A stretch of 64,000 nucleotides of DNA, from NCBI RefSeq assembly GCF_018130465.1, contig NZ_JAFCKJ010000004.1, positions 422,195 through 486,194 on the forward strand. The letters run 5' to 3'. The translations under genes were made by a program, and so were the position numbers. This DNA is from Bradyrhizobium canariense (GTDB taxonomy: Bacteria; Pseudomonadota; Alphaproteobacteria; Rhizobiales; Xanthobacteraceae). This document shows, piece after piece, positions 24,313-33,068 of the stretch. The notes beneath the pieces were generated by a model. It worked only from the letters and a program-made list of their open reading frames with translations. It was not told the origin of the DNA and ran no database searches. Each line of letters starts with the position of its first letter. The stretch's first letter is position 1.

Positions 24313-24920
24313 GTCTCATCGTCCTTCGTGGCCGGCTTCGGATACAGCCGGACATAGACGAAGCGGCCGAGCGCGCCTGCGAGCACCGGCAACGGCAGCG
24401 AGATGACGATGCGCCACAGCGTGAAGTCGGTGCCCATGATCGGGATTTCCCAGGCCACCGCCCGGCCATAGCCGATCAAGGTCCAGCTCACGACCATGGC
24501 GATGACGGCACCGAAATCGGCGCCGACCGCCAGCAGTGCACTCGCCACGGGATAGGCGGTGAAGGGACCGCCGGGCAGGATCGCGCCGAAGGCAGTGCCG
24601 ATCAGAAGGCCTTTCAGGCCCGATTTCGGCCCGAGCGCGCGCGAGACTTTTTCGTGCGGCAATATCTCGGAGATGAACGCGCCGAGCAGGCAGCCGGCCA
24701 GCACGCGCGGCAGGATGCCGCCGAACAGCGAGAGATCGTGCGTCAGTATGTCGAGAACACCGTCGGTGCCGTCACGCCGCCAGACCAGACCCGCGCTCAC
24801 CGCCACCAGGGCCGCGATGATGATGGTCGACCAGCCGATCGGCTTGCGCACGCGCCCCGGCCGCGGCTCGGACTCCGCATCCTCGGCGGGCGCCGGATCT
24901 TTCGGGGAAGGTTCTGACAA
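24309..24920 (-). CDS. Permease half-protein A (PF03773 type)
   Basis: 203 residues with a polar 28-residue N-terminal tail (PSPKDPAPAEDAESEPRPGR), then about five spans. FISEILPHEKVSRALGPKSG and GLKGLLIGTAFGAILPGGPF are characteristic of the DUF318/PF03773 permease fold. It overlaps the next half-gene by ATGA. No ATPase is nearby. Transported substrate is not evident; the neighbouring zinc genes make a metal or metal complex possible, but known members include arsenical exporters. Confidence 0.75.
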   Translation of the reverse strand: MSEPSPKDPAPAEDAESEPRPGRVRKPIGWSTIIIAALVAVSAGLVWRRDGTDGVLDILTHDLSLFGGILPRVLAGCLLGAFISEILPHEKVSRALGPKSGLKGLLIGTAFGAILPGGPFTAYPVASALLAVGADFGAVIAMVVSWTLIGYGRAVAWEIPIMGTDFTLWRIVISLPLPVLAGALGRFVYVRLYPKPATKDDET

Positions 24921-25054
24921 CGGGCTCGTTCGGCTCGAGGGGGATGCCCGTCCTGATTAAGGGCGCCGTCCTCGCGATGCAAACGGTACGATGACGGGAG
25001 CGATGCGCACCTCGCGCAGGGCCATGCGAGGCGAAGTACGAATTCCGCACAGCA

Positions 25055-25084
25055 AAAAGGCGGCCACGCATGCGACCGCCTTTT
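25055..25084. terminator. Bidirectional rho-independent terminator
   Basis: AAAAGGCGG and CCGCCTTTT form a perfect 9-bp stem around a 12-base loop, with T runs on both strands. It lies downstream of superoxide dismutase (minus strand). The rest of 24921-25134 holds a short CGTCATTCCGGAGCGG repeat and no gene. Confidence 0.85.
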
Positions 25085-25134
25085 CAATTCCGTCATTCCG
25101 GAGCGGCAAAGCCGAATCCGGAATGCGTGAAGCC

Positions 25135-25179
25135 TCAGGCCTTGTCGAACTCAGGCCTTGTCGACTCAGGCCTTGTCGA
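25135..25179. repeat. Triplicated end of the superoxide dismutase gene
   Basis: TCAGGCCTTGTCGA occurs at 25135-25148, 25151-25164 and 25166-25179. The third copy encodes the dismutase C-terminus FDKA and its stop; the other two lie just past the stop, as if the gene end was duplicated by slippage. Confidence 0.8.
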
Positions 25180-25762
25180 ACAGGGACTCGACGTATTCCC
25201 AGTTCACGAGGTTCTCGACGAACGCCTTCAGATAGTCGGGACGGCGGTTGCGATAGTCGATGTAGTAGGAATGCTCCCAGACGTCGCAGCCGAGGATCGG
25301 GGTGGCGCCGTGCACCAGCGGATTCTCGCCGTTCGGGGTCTTGGAGATCTCGAGCTTGCCGTTCTTGACCTGGAGCCAGCACCAGCCGGAGCCGAACTGG
25401 CCGACGCCGGCCGCCTGGAAGTCGGTCTTGAACTTCTCGAAGCCGCCGAGGTCCTCGTTGATCTTCTTCTCGATCTTGCCCGGCAGCTTGGTGCCGCCGC
25501 CATTGGGCTTCATCCAGCTCCAGAAGTGGATGTGGTTATAGTGCTGGCCGGCATTGTTGAACACCGCGGGGTTCTTGCCGAACGAGCCCTTGACGATCTC
25601 CTCAAGGGACTTGCCTTCCCATTCGGTGCCCTTGAGCGCGTTGTTACCGTTGGTGACATAGGCCTGATGATGCTTGTCGTGGTGGAATTCGAGCGTTTCC
25701 TTCGACATGAATTGCCCGAGGGCGTCATAGGCGTAAGGGAGTGGGGGCAGCGTAAAGGTCAT
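25166..25762 (-). CDS. sodB: Iron/manganese superoxide dismutase
   Basis: Dismutates superoxide to oxygen and peroxide; cytoplasmic. 198 residues from ATG 25762. Metal ligands are visible in LEFHHDKHHQAYV, NAGQHYNHIHFW and LGCDVWEHSYYIDYRNRR. The Gln in NNAGQHYNH is the Fe-type outer-sphere residue position, which favours FeSOD, though many rhizobial enzymes are Mn-active or cambialistic. A terminator follows its 3' end. It is divergent from a GNAT gene; no iron or manganese box was seen in the 237-base gap. Confidence 0.95.
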   Translation of the reverse strand: MTFTLPPLPYAYDALGQFMSKETLEFHHDKHHQAYVTNGNNALKGTEWEGKSLEEIVKGSFGKNPAVFNNAGQHYNHIHFWSWMKPNGGGTKLPGKIEKKINEDLGGFEKFKTDFQAAGVGQFGSGWCWLQVKNGKLEISKTPNGENPLVHGATPILGCDVWEHSYYIDYRNRRPDYLKAFVENLVNWEYVESLFDKA

Positions 25763-25999
25763 GGGTTGTTGTCCGCGACTGATGGGGGAACGAGACTTAA
25801 CGGTCACCCCTTATAGAAGGTTCCGTCGCCGTTAAATACCGCGAATTTTCCAAAAGGCGTGGTGCGGCGGCTTGGCCGGATTGCATAAATTCGTCGCAAG
25901 GATGTGGGGCGTTTCAACCGGGCTGCAAATTAGCATTGTCTTTGAGGTGCTTATGGCAGAACGAAACAGACCGGCGGCGCAGATGCGAAAGAGAGAGCG

Positions 26000-26527
26000 A
26001 TGAGCATCGAGATCGACATTTTGAACGGCGACGCCTCGTGGCGGACGGCGGAGCCGCTGCATCAGGCGGTCTTCGGACCTGATATCATCGGGAAGCAGCC
26101 CTGGGCTCACGTCAAATGGGCCAATGCCGACCTGCGCGTGCTGATCGAGACGCCCGAGGACGGTCTCGTCTGCCATGTCGGCATCTACTTCCGCACCGCC
26201 ACCTGGAACGGGCAGAAGGTTCACGTCGGCGGCATCGGCGGCGTCTGCACGCGCGAGGACCAGCGCGGCCGCGGCTTTGCCACCATGGCGATCGACGCCG
26301 CGCTGCACACCATGCGCGCCAACGAAGCCGTCCGCTTCGCGCTGCTGTTCTGCGAGCCGCACAATTTTGCGTTCTACGAGGCCCGCAGCTGGCTCCCCTT
26401 CAAGGGCGAGGTGTATTGCGAGCAGCCGGAGGGGCGGATCCGCTTCACCCATATGGCGCCCTATGTCTGCAACATCGTCAGCGCGCCGACGCTGGGCACC
26501 ATCGACCTATGCGGTCTGCCGTGGTGA
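26000..26527 (+). CDS. GNAT-family N-acetyltransferase
   Basis: 175 residues. KVHVGGIGGVCTREDQRGRG followed by FATMAIDAALH is acetyl-CoA motif A, and LLFCEPHNFAFYEARSW is motif B. The N-terminus (DILNGDASWRTAEPLHQAVF) gives no substrate clue. Divergent from superoxide dismutase and 82 bases upstream of the MATE gene. Substrate unknown; aminoglycoside-type or small-molecule acetyltransferase possible. Confidence 0.82.
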   Translation: MSIEIDILNGDASWRTAEPLHQAVFGPDIIGKQPWAHVKWANADLRVLIETPEDGLVCHVGIYFRTATWNGQKVHVGGIGGVCTREDQRGRGFATMAIDAALHTMRANEAVRFALLFCEPHNFAFYEARSWLPFKGEVYCEQPEGRIRFTHMAPYVCNIVSAPTLGTIDLCGLPW

Positions 26528-26609
26528 GCCCTGCGTGACGGCAGGTTGGTGCCGGCGCCGCACGTCCTGTAATATGTTGAGCATCATCTCATATTCCACG
26601 CGGTGACCC

Positions 26610-27992
26610 ATGACGATCGACGCCTCTATAGACGCCGTGCCGCCGCGTGCTCCGGTCGTCTCCATCGCCAGTCTTTTGACGGCACCGATCCTGCCCACAC
26701 TTTTGCGGCTCGCGATCCCCAACATGATCGCGATGGTCGGCAGCACACTGGTCGCGATCGCCGAGACCTCCTATATCGGCCGGCTCGGCACCATCCCGCT
26801 CGCAGCGATCGCGCTGGTGTTTCCGTTCGCCATGCTGACGCAGATGATGAGCGCGGGCGCGATGGGCGGCGGCGTCTCGTCTGCGATCAGCCGCGCGCTC
26901 GGCGCCGGCGATCGGAACCGAGCGGCAACGCTGGCGCTGCATGCCGCCATCATCGGCCTCTGCGGCGGGCTTTTCTTCACGGTGACGATGCTTGTCTTCG
27001 GCCGCAGCTTCTTCACGCTGCTGGGCGGGCGCGAGCGCGTGCTCGAGGAAGCCAGCGGCTATTCGCAAATGCTGTTCTCCGGCGCGGTCGCGATCTGGCT
27101 CGTCAACACGCTGGCCTCGGTGATCCGCGGCACCGGCGACATGCGTCTGCCCTCGATGGCGCTGATCGGGACGAGCGTGCTCCAGATCGCGCTCGGCGGC
27201 ACGCTGGGGCTCGGCCTGTTCGGCGTGCCGCAATTCGGCATGCCCGGTGTCGCCGCCGGTCAGTTGATCGCGTTCACCTGCGCCGCCATCTTTTTCCTCT
27301 GGTATCTCTGGTCCGGCCGCAGCCGGCTGCCGCTGGATTTTCGCGCCTTCCATTTCGATCGCGCGCTGTTCTTCGATATCCTCAAGGTCGGCGCGGTCGC
27401 CTGCCTGTCGCCGCTCCAGACCGTGCTCACCATTTTGATCTTCACCAAGATCCTGGCGACCTTCGGCACCGAGATGCTGGCCGGTTATGGCATCGGCTCG
27501 CGGCTGGAATTCCTGCTGATCCCGATCACCTTCGCCTTCGGCATCGCATCGGTGCCGATGGTCGGCATGGCGATGGGCGCCGGACAGGTGAAGCGCGCGC
27601 GGCGCGTGGCCTGGACCGCGGCCGCGGCCTCGGGACTTACCGTTGGCCTGATCGGCCTCGTCATCGCGCTCGATCCGTCACTGTGGGTTTCGCTCTTCAC
27701 CAGGGATCCCGGCGTTGCCGCCGCCGCGCACAGCTATTTCCACTGGGCCGGCCCGACCTTCGTGTTCTTCGGCATGGGCGTGTCGCTGTATTTCTCCTCG
27801 CAAGGCGCGGCGCGCGTCGGCGGCCCCGTGCTCGCCTCCACCGCGCGGCTTCTGATCGTCGCGATCGGCGGCGGCGGCCTCATGATGGCGCAGGCTCCGG
27901 CCTGGACCCTGTTCGCGCTGGTCGGCGGCGCCATGGTGGTATTCGGGCTGTCGACCGCGGCCTCGGTCGCCTTCGTGCGCTGGGGCAAATGA
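26610..27992 (+). CDS. MATE-family multidrug efflux transporter
   Basis: 460 residues with twelve predicted spans in two six-helix bundles. LRLAIPNMIAMVGSTLVAIA, followed by ETSYIGRLG, and SAGAMGGGVSSAISRALGAG are the MATE N-lobe signatures; GIGSRLEFLLIPITFAFGIA and VGMAMGAGQVKRARR mirror them in the second half. Inner-membrane exporter driven by Na+ or H+. The preceding GNAT gene may be co-expressed. Substrates cannot be read from sequence. Confidence 0.92.
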   Translation: MTIDASIDAVPPRAPVVSIASLLTAPILPTLLRLAIPNMIAMVGSTLVAIAETSYIGRLGTIPLAAIALVFPFAMLTQMMSAGAMGGGVSSAISRALGAGDRNRAATLALHAAIIGLCGGLFFTVTMLVFGRSFFTLLGGRERVLEEASGYSQMLFSGAVAIWLVNTLASVIRGTGDMRLPSMALIGTSVLQIALGGTLGLGLFGVPQFGMPGVAAGQLIAFTCAAIFFLWYLWSGRSRLPLDFRAFHFDRALFFDILKVGAVACLSPLQTVLTILIFTKILATFGTEMLAGYGIGSRLEFLLIPITFAFGIASVPMVGMAMGAGQVKRARRVAWTAAAASGLTVGLIGLVIALDPSLWVSLFTRDPGVAAAAHSYFHWAGPTFVFFGMGVSLYFSSQGAARVGGPVLASTARLLIVAIGGGGLMMAQAPAWTLFALVGGAMVVFGLSTAASVAFVRWGK

Positions 27993-28071
27993 GCGCAGCA
28001 ATGTGATTCCATCCAGCGTTGCACTATCCTGCTAGGCTGCTATGGAGGCGCTCCACTTCGGGGCTCTCTCC

Positions 28072-28506
28072 ATGACTTCCAGATTCGCCGCTCTCATCGT
28101 CCTCCTGGCTGCGCTACTTGGCGCGACTGCCGTCCATGCGCAGAGCGCCGACGGGACCTGGCTGACCCAGGCCGGCGATGCCCGCGTCAAGATCGGCAAA
28201 TGCGGCGGCGGCATCTGCGGCAATGTCGTCTGGCTGCGTGAACCCCACGACACCGCGACCGGCCAGCCCGCCACCGACAGCAAGAATCCCAATCCCGCCC
28301 TCGCCAGGCGCCCGATGATCGGCTTGCCATTGTTCAGCGGCATGCAGCCTTCAGGGCCGAACAAATGGTCGGGCCAGATCTACAATGCCGACGACGGCAG
28401 CACCTATGCGAGCAGCGTTACGGTGACATCAGCGGATTCGCTGCGGGTCGAAGGCTGCGTCGGCGCGCTCTGCGGCGGCGAGACCTGGACGCGCGCGGGG
28501 CGCTAG
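28072..28506 (+). CDS. DUF2147 exported protein
   Basis: 144 residues from ATG 28072; a signal peptide (SRFAALIVLLAALLGATAVHA) precedes ADGTWLTQAGDARVKIGKCG and GNVVWLREPHD, the DUF2147 pattern, and WSGQIYNADDGSTYASSVTV. The frame is also open from 28042. Such small beta-rich proteins are periplasmic and of unknown role, often in stress or envelope contexts. Two cysteine pairs (CGGGICG; CVGALCG) may form disulfides. Confidence 0.85.
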   Translation: MTSRFAALIVLLAALLGATAVHAQSADGTWLTQAGDARVKIGKCGGGICGNVVWLREPHDTATGQPATDSKNPNPALARRPMIGLPLFSGMQPSGPNKWSGQIYNADDGSTYASSVTVTSADSLRVEGCVGALCGGETWTRAGR

Positions 28507-28510
28507 CGCT

Positions 28511-29650
28511 TCACGCCATCATCGCCTTCAGCGCCGTCGCCGCCGAGGCGTAGCCGCCCCGCGCGCCGTCGATGAAATGGACGTGGTCGCTGCGCAGCGC
28601 CGACGGGGTGAAGCAGGTCATCATCGCGGCGTCCTGCTGGTAGAGACCGTAACGCACGATGCCGTCGCGCGCGGCCGTCGCGAGGCGATCGCTGAGGGCG
28701 CGTTCGAGCTCCGGCGTGCAGTCGAGGATCATGCGCAGGCCGTCGTCATATTTGCGGAAATCGGAGTTCTCCACGACCTGCCGTGTATAGAGCTTCGGCA
28801 CGAAGCCGCCGACCTTGAGGTCGAAGCGCATGATCAGATAGACGAACAGCGTGTAGGCCAGCACGCCGGCGCGGCGTGCGAGCAGCGGACCTCCGCGCTT
28901 GGTGCGCGCCTCATAATCCAGCCCCTGCGGCGGCCATGTCAGCGGCGGCCCCTGGGGCGGCACGGGCCGACCGGCATCCGGACTGCGCTCGACGAGGTGG
29001 ATGACGTCCTCGATCACCTTGCGGAAGGCACGCGGGTCGACGCCCTGGGTCGGCATCACCAGCACCGACAGGATCAGGCCGCGCGCAGCCGGAATCACCT
29101 CGAACCGGCAGGACAGGCCGGAAAGATCGGGCTGCGTGCCCGCGGGTGCTTCGGCTATCGCAAACTCGCCGCGCTTCATCGCGGCGTCGGCCCACGCGAG
29201 CCCGCCGCCCGAGAACATCGCATAGGACAAATTGGCCGACGGACCGAAGCGCGCGACGCGCACGTCGAGGCCCTGCGCGCGGATGGCGCTCACCGGCACC
29301 AGCGCGACGCGCATCCCTAAATCGAGATCTTCCCGCACCCAGGTCGCGGTCGCGGCCAGAGCCTCGCGGGCCGCTTCGCGATCGAGAGGCGCGACTGCAA
29401 AACTCGCGCCGTCGCCGCCGAACACGAAGGGAAATTCGCGACCCTCCAATGCGTTCGTCACCGCCGCGATCACGGCGGCGCCGGCCATGTTCACCGCCTT
29501 GTAGCGCTGCGCCGCGATGGCCTTGGTGGAATCCACGATGTCGGCAACGCCAATGCTCCAGTCGTCCGGCAGCGGCGAATACAAAGCGGGGTCCATCAGG
29601 CTGGTGAAGCCGCGAAAGACCGGAATGCCGCTATAGAAGGCTGAAGTCAT
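28511..29650 (-). CDS. DUF3095 protein with class III cyclase-like motifs
   Basis: 379 residues from ATG 29650 (frame open upstream to 29812 without support). The N-terminal region IGVADIVDSTKAIAAQRYK (D37) and FPFVFGGDGASFAVA (D80) resemble the two metal-binding segments of class III adenylate/guanylate cyclases. The middle and C-terminal parts (IPAARGLILSVLVMPTQGVD; FVPKLYTRQVVENSDFRKYD) are DUF3095-specific. Whether it makes a cyclic nucleotide is untested. It converges with DUF2147, only 4 bases apart at the stops. Confidence 0.82.
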   Translation of the reverse strand: MTSAFYSGIPVFRGFTSLMDPALYSPLPDDWSIGVADIVDSTKAIAAQRYKAVNMAGAAVIAAVTNALEGREFPFVFGGDGASFAVAPLDREAAREALAATATWVREDLDLGMRVALVPVSAIRAQGLDVRVARFGPSANLSYAMFSGGGLAWADAAMKRGEFAIAEAPAGTQPDLSGLSCRFEVIPAARGLILSVLVMPTQGVDPRAFRKVIEDVIHLVERSPDAGRPVPPQGPPLTWPPQGLDYEARTKRGGPLLARRAGVLAYTLFVYLIMRFDLKVGGFVPKLYTRQVVENSDFRKYDDGLRMILDCTPELERALSDRLATAARDGIVRYGLYQQDAAMMTCFTPSALRSDHVHFIDGARGGYASAATALKAMMA

Positions 29651-29826
29651 CGGGTGAGGCCGGATGGTTGGGACGCGCGTCCAAAAGACATACGTAGCAG
29701 GATCGACCGGGTTCGCCGGGCGGCGCGCCCTTGCAATCATTGGCCGAAATGGGCCCGGACAACAAGATGAGGGCGCGCTGCAATGCCACAGAAGGTCATT
29801 GATCGGCATCAAACAGCTGGCCGCAA

Positions 29827-30252
29827 ATGGCGTCTAGTCTCGACCATCTGACATGGTTGCGCGGGATCATCGACGTGCCCGACTTCGACAAGAAGGACTC
29901 CACCGCTCCGGTACGCCGGCGCACCGGGCGTGATCCGATCAGCGCGGTGAAGATGCCGGAAAGCCTGACCGCGGCCGTCGATACCTGGGCCGAAGCCCAT
30001 CACCTGTCGCGCTCGGATGCTATCCGCAAGCTGGTCGAGTTGGGCCTGAAGATCGCGCCCCCGGCACTCCCGCCAGGGCACCCGCTCGCATCGGATGCCA
30101 CCAGGATCGAAGAGCTTGCGGTGCATGAACTCGAGAGGCTGATCGATCCTGCCCTGTCTGAAGACGAACGCGAGCGCCGAATCCGCCGCCTGACCGACGG
30201 CCCGCCGGAGTTCTCACACGAACGGATTGACCTGCCGAAGCACCGGACCTGA
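29827..30252 (+). CDS. Ribbon-helix-helix-like DNA-binding protein
   Basis: 141 residues. Residues ~37-77 (SAVKMPESLTAAVDTWAEAH, then SRSDAIRKLVELGLK) fit a CopG/ribbon-helix-helix strand plus two helices. The flanks are charged; a C-terminal helix ALSEDERERRIRRLTDGP follows. There is no adjacent toxin gene, so antitoxin function is not supported. It is divergent from DUF3095 with a 176-base gap and converges with a small unknown gene 4 bases away. Confidence 0.7.
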   Translation: MASSLDHLTWLRGIIDVPDFDKKDSTAPVRRRTGRDPISAVKMPESLTAAVDTWAEAHHLSRSDAIRKLVELGLKIAPPALPPGHPLASDATRIEELAVHELERLIDPALSEDERERRIRRLTDGPPEFSHERIDLPKHRT

Positions 30253-30256
30253 ACGT

Positions 30257-30472
30257 CTAGTGCAGCTTCTCGTCCTGACGCTTGCGCAGCGCGGATGCGG
30301 GTGCGTCGTGGCACCCGACCAGACGCACGAATTTCTGCGGATACATTTCGTAACCGTGATCGCCGGAATTTTGATGAGACATTGGCTGGCAGTTAACAGG
30401 CTGGCAGTGAACGTCGCTTTGCTGTGCGCAAGATGGCTTCGCCGATGCCTTGCCCGAGTTCGAAGCGGTCAT
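30257..30472 (-). CDS. Small protein, unknown
   Basis: 71 residues from ATG 30472, preceded by a good GGGAG ribosome site (GGGAGCAGTCC-ATG). Sequence is polar with Cys/His/Gln (SDVHCQPVNCQPMSHQ) and a basic end (RKRQDEKLH). No signal peptide or membrane span; no recognised family. The start context argues for a real gene, but the composition is unusual for the region. Confidence 0.45.
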   Translation of the reverse strand: MTASNSGKASAKPSCAQQSDVHCQPVNCQPMSHQNSGDHGYEMYPQKFVRLVGCHDAPASALRKRQDEKLH

Positions 30473-30598
30473 GGACTGCTCCCTATCGATTAGGGCAGAT
30501 CGATTGACGTAACCCAACCGATGTGCGGGGTATCTTACGACCAAATCCGGATGATGTCATTGCGCCGGATCAACGCAATTGTGGCGGTGGAGTTCCGG

Positions 30599-31321
30599 CT
30601 ACGCGGTGTTGCCCGCGTCGACCGTGAACACGGTACCCGTCACATTGCGACCGCCTTCGCCCAGCAGATATTCCACCATGCGCGCGACGTCGTCGGTCTC
30701 AGGCAGGCGGCGCAGCGCGCTGCGGCCGGCGATGCGCTTGCGGCTGTCGTCGGAGAGATTATGAGTCAGCTCGGTGTCGATGAACCCGGGCGCGATCGCG
30801 TTCACGGTGATGCCGAGCTTGCCGACCTCGCGTGCGAGCGAACGGGTGAAGCCAGTGGCGGCGGCCTTGGTCGCACCGTAAACGGAGAGGCCGTTATAGC
30901 CGGTGGTCGCGATGATCGAGGAGATGTTGATGATACGGCCGGCACCGTCGGCCATCATCTGCCGTGCGACATATTTGGTGAGAATGATCGGCGACAGCAC
31001 GTTGAGCTGCACCAGCGCCTCGATCGCGGAATTGTGCATGGTCGCGAGCAGACCCTCGGTCCCGAGGCCGGCATTGTTGACGAGGCCGTAGATCGGGCCG
31101 AATTCGTCGCGCACGAGCTTTGCGAAAGCCGGTATCGCGTCGATCACGGCGAGGTCGCAGGAGCGGAAATGCAGGCGCCCCTCCGACCCGGCAATCGCGG
31201 CCTTGAGCTCGTCGCTCTCGCGCCGCGCCGCCGCGATCACGTTGTAGCCGGCGCCAATGAGGCGCTGGCCGATCGCAAGGCCGATACCGCGGCTGCCGCC
31301 GGTGACGAGGACATTATGCAT
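30599..31321 (-). CDS. Short-chain dehydrogenase/reductase (FabG-like)
   Basis: 240 residues. Cofactor site TGGSRGIGLAIG, NNAG (VNNAGLGTEG), catalytic Ser in NISSIIATTGYNGLSVYGATK with YxxxK, and PGFIDTEL. Closest in style to 3-oxoacyl-ACP reductase. It overlaps the adenylate-forming ligase by 8 bases and follows an ACP gene, so it probably reduces an ACP-bound keto group. NADPH preference suggested by the ARR near residue 33. Confidence 0.9.
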   Translation of the reverse strand: MHNVLVTGGSRGIGLAIGQRLIGAGYNVIAAARRESDELKAAIAGSEGRLHFRSCDLAVIDAIPAFAKLVRDEFGPIYGLVNNAGLGTEGLLATMHNSAIEALVQLNVLSPIILTKYVARQMMADGAGRIINISSIIATTGYNGLSVYGATKAAATGFTRSLAREVGKLGITVNAIAPGFIDTELTHNLSDDSRKRIAGRSALRRLPETDDVARMVEYLLGEGGRNVTGTVFTVDAGNTA

Positions 31322-32696
31322 CGGTGCGCGCCAGTTTGCCGGCCGGGGTGACGTCGAGCGCCTCGACGAAGCGGATCACCGCCGGCACCTTGTGGGACGC
31401 GAGCTGCGCGCGGCACTGATCCAGGATCTGGTCGCGAATGTCTTTCGTGCGCGCCGGATCGGTGCCGTCGGCGAGGATCACGTCGGCGACGACGATGCCG
31501 CCGGTGATCGGGCTCTTGCGTGACTTCGCCCGCGACATCCGCACGTCGGGATGACGATTGATCACCGCCTCGATCTCTTCAGGGTGAACCTTCAGCCCAC
31601 CGATATTGATGATGCCGCCGCGGCGGCCGACGAAATAGTAGCGGTCGCCGCGCAATTCGACGATATCCCCGCTGTCGACAAATCCATCGCCATCGGTCAG
31701 CGCGGCCGCGTTGCGGCCGATATAGGCGTGCGCCGTGCGCGTCGAGCGGATGCGCAGCGAGCCGTCGACGACCTTCATCTCGACGCCGTTGCGGTTGCCG
31801 AGATAGTCGGCCGGAAAGCCTTCCAGCCCGTCATTGACGGCAAAGCCGACGCCGGCCTCGGTCGATGCATAGGCATGGCCGACGGAGGAATTCGGGAACG
31901 CCGCCTTCAGGCCGTCCAGCACCGCCTGGTCGGCGATCTCGCCGGAGAGGCGGACGTAGCGCGGCGCGAACTGTGCGGCCGAGCCGCTCATCAACAGCTT
32001 GCGCCAGTGCGAGGGCGTGCCGGAGATGTGGGAGACGCTGCGCGCGTTCAGCCGTGCGACGTGATCGCCGAGCGCCTCGTGCGGATCGGACAGCACCATC
32101 GAGCCGCCGGAGAGGACGGCGCGGAGGAATATCTGCAGGCCGCCATAGCGGCGGATGTCGTAGAACGTCGCCCATACCGGCGCGGGTCCGCGCGCCGGGC
32201 CTTCGGCGACGATCGCGCCGGTGAGTGCTTCCAACGTATGGCCGGCGATTTTCGGCACGCCCGACGTGCCCGAAGTGAGCATCAGCCACTCCGTGGCGCG
32301 TTCGGTCCTGGCCGGCGCGGTGGCTTGAAGCGGCAGTTGTGCGGTGACGACCAGTGGCACGCCGGTCTCGGCCCAGCGATCGGGCTCGTCGGTGACGAAG
32401 GCATCGATCCCGCCGTCCGCGATCAGCGCGTCGAGATGCGCGGGGTTGAGATCGGGCGGACACAGCAGCATACGGCGCGCGATACCGTCGAGCTCGATCA
32501 TGGCAAGGCCCGACCGGAGCTGGTCGGATAGTTTCAGCAGCACTGCGTGGCCGGACAGCTCGCGCAGGCGGCCACCCAGGACCGTCTGCGACAGGATATC
32601 CGTCAGCGACACGGCATCGTGCGCGTCCGACAGCGTGCGGCCCGTCAGCTCGGCGCCAAGATGGTCGCGGAGCGCAAAGATCTCACGCGGGGACAT
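31314..32696 (-). CDS. Class I adenylate-forming enzyme (acyl-ACP ligase type)
   Basis: 460 residues from ATG 32696, which lies inside the tail of the ACP gene (14-base overlap). Adenylation motifs: LMLTSGTSGVPKIAGHT, YASTEAGVGFAVND, DSGDIVELRGDRYYFVGRRG, GGLKVHPEEIEAVI and the terminal PAGKLARTDA lysine. All core catalytic positions are present, though the N-terminal subdomain is shorter than in CoA ligases. Genetic fusion of this kind with ACP and SDR suggests it loads an acyl or aryl acid onto the neighbouring ACP. Substrate unknown. Confidence 0.85.
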   Translation of the reverse strand: MSPREIFALRDHLGAELTGRTLSDAHDAVSLTDILSQTVLGGRLRELSGHAVLLKLSDQLRSGLAMIELDGIARRMLLCPPDLNPAHLDALIADGGIDAFVTDEPDRWAETGVPLVVTAQLPLQATAPARTERATEWLMLTSGTSGVPKIAGHTLEALTGAIVAEGPARGPAPVWATFYDIRRYGGLQIFLRAVLSGGSMVLSDPHEALGDHVARLNARSVSHISGTPSHWRKLLMSGSAAQFAPRYVRLSGEIADQAVLDGLKAAFPNSSVGHAYASTEAGVGFAVNDGLEGFPADYLGNRNGVEMKVVDGSLRIRSTRTAHAYIGRNAAALTDGDGFVDSGDIVELRGDRYYFVGRRGGIINIGGLKVHPEEIEAVINRHPDVRMSRAKSRKSPITGGIVVADVILADGTDPARTKDIRDQILDQCRAQLASHKVPAVIRFVEALDVTPAGKLARTDA

Positions 32697-32928
32697 TTTC
32701 GTAGGCCCGCACGAAATCGCCCACGGTGGCGGGGAACGCTGCGTCCTCGGAAATGGTGAAGGGATCGACGCCGGTCTCGTCCTCGAGGCGCGCCACCAGG
32801 ATGGCGAAGGCGAGCGAGTCGAAGCCCGTCTCGTGCAGGGACAGATCGTCCGAGAGCGCGGGCAGCGCGACGTGCTGCTCCTTGGCGATCTGCTGGATCG
32901 CTTCAATGACCTTAGACCGTACCGACAT
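32683..32928 (-). CDS. Acyl carrier protein
   Basis: 81 residues with the phosphopantetheine motif ETGFDSLAFAILVARLE (Ser in GFDSL). Highly acidic, four-helix ACP pattern. It is not the housekeeping AcpP, which has DSLD..ELVMALEE. It starts the ACP-ligase-SDR string and probably carries that pathway's intermediate. ATG 32928; the 140-base gap behind it follows the FATP-type synthetase gene. Confidence 0.88.
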   Translation of the reverse strand: MSVRSKVIEAIQQIAKEQHVALPALSDDLSLHETGFDSLAFAILVARLEDETGVDPFTISEDAAFPATVGDFVRAYENVPA

Positions 32929-33068
32929 GGCTGGCTCGCTTCTGTTGTCGTTCGTGTTGCGGCGGTTCTTGATGACCGCCTCCCTTGGCCGCTTGTTTAC
33001 CCGACAGAAGTAAATGGCTTCTTGGACAATTCGGATAAAATTGGACCTATCTCCGAATTTTCGGGCGG

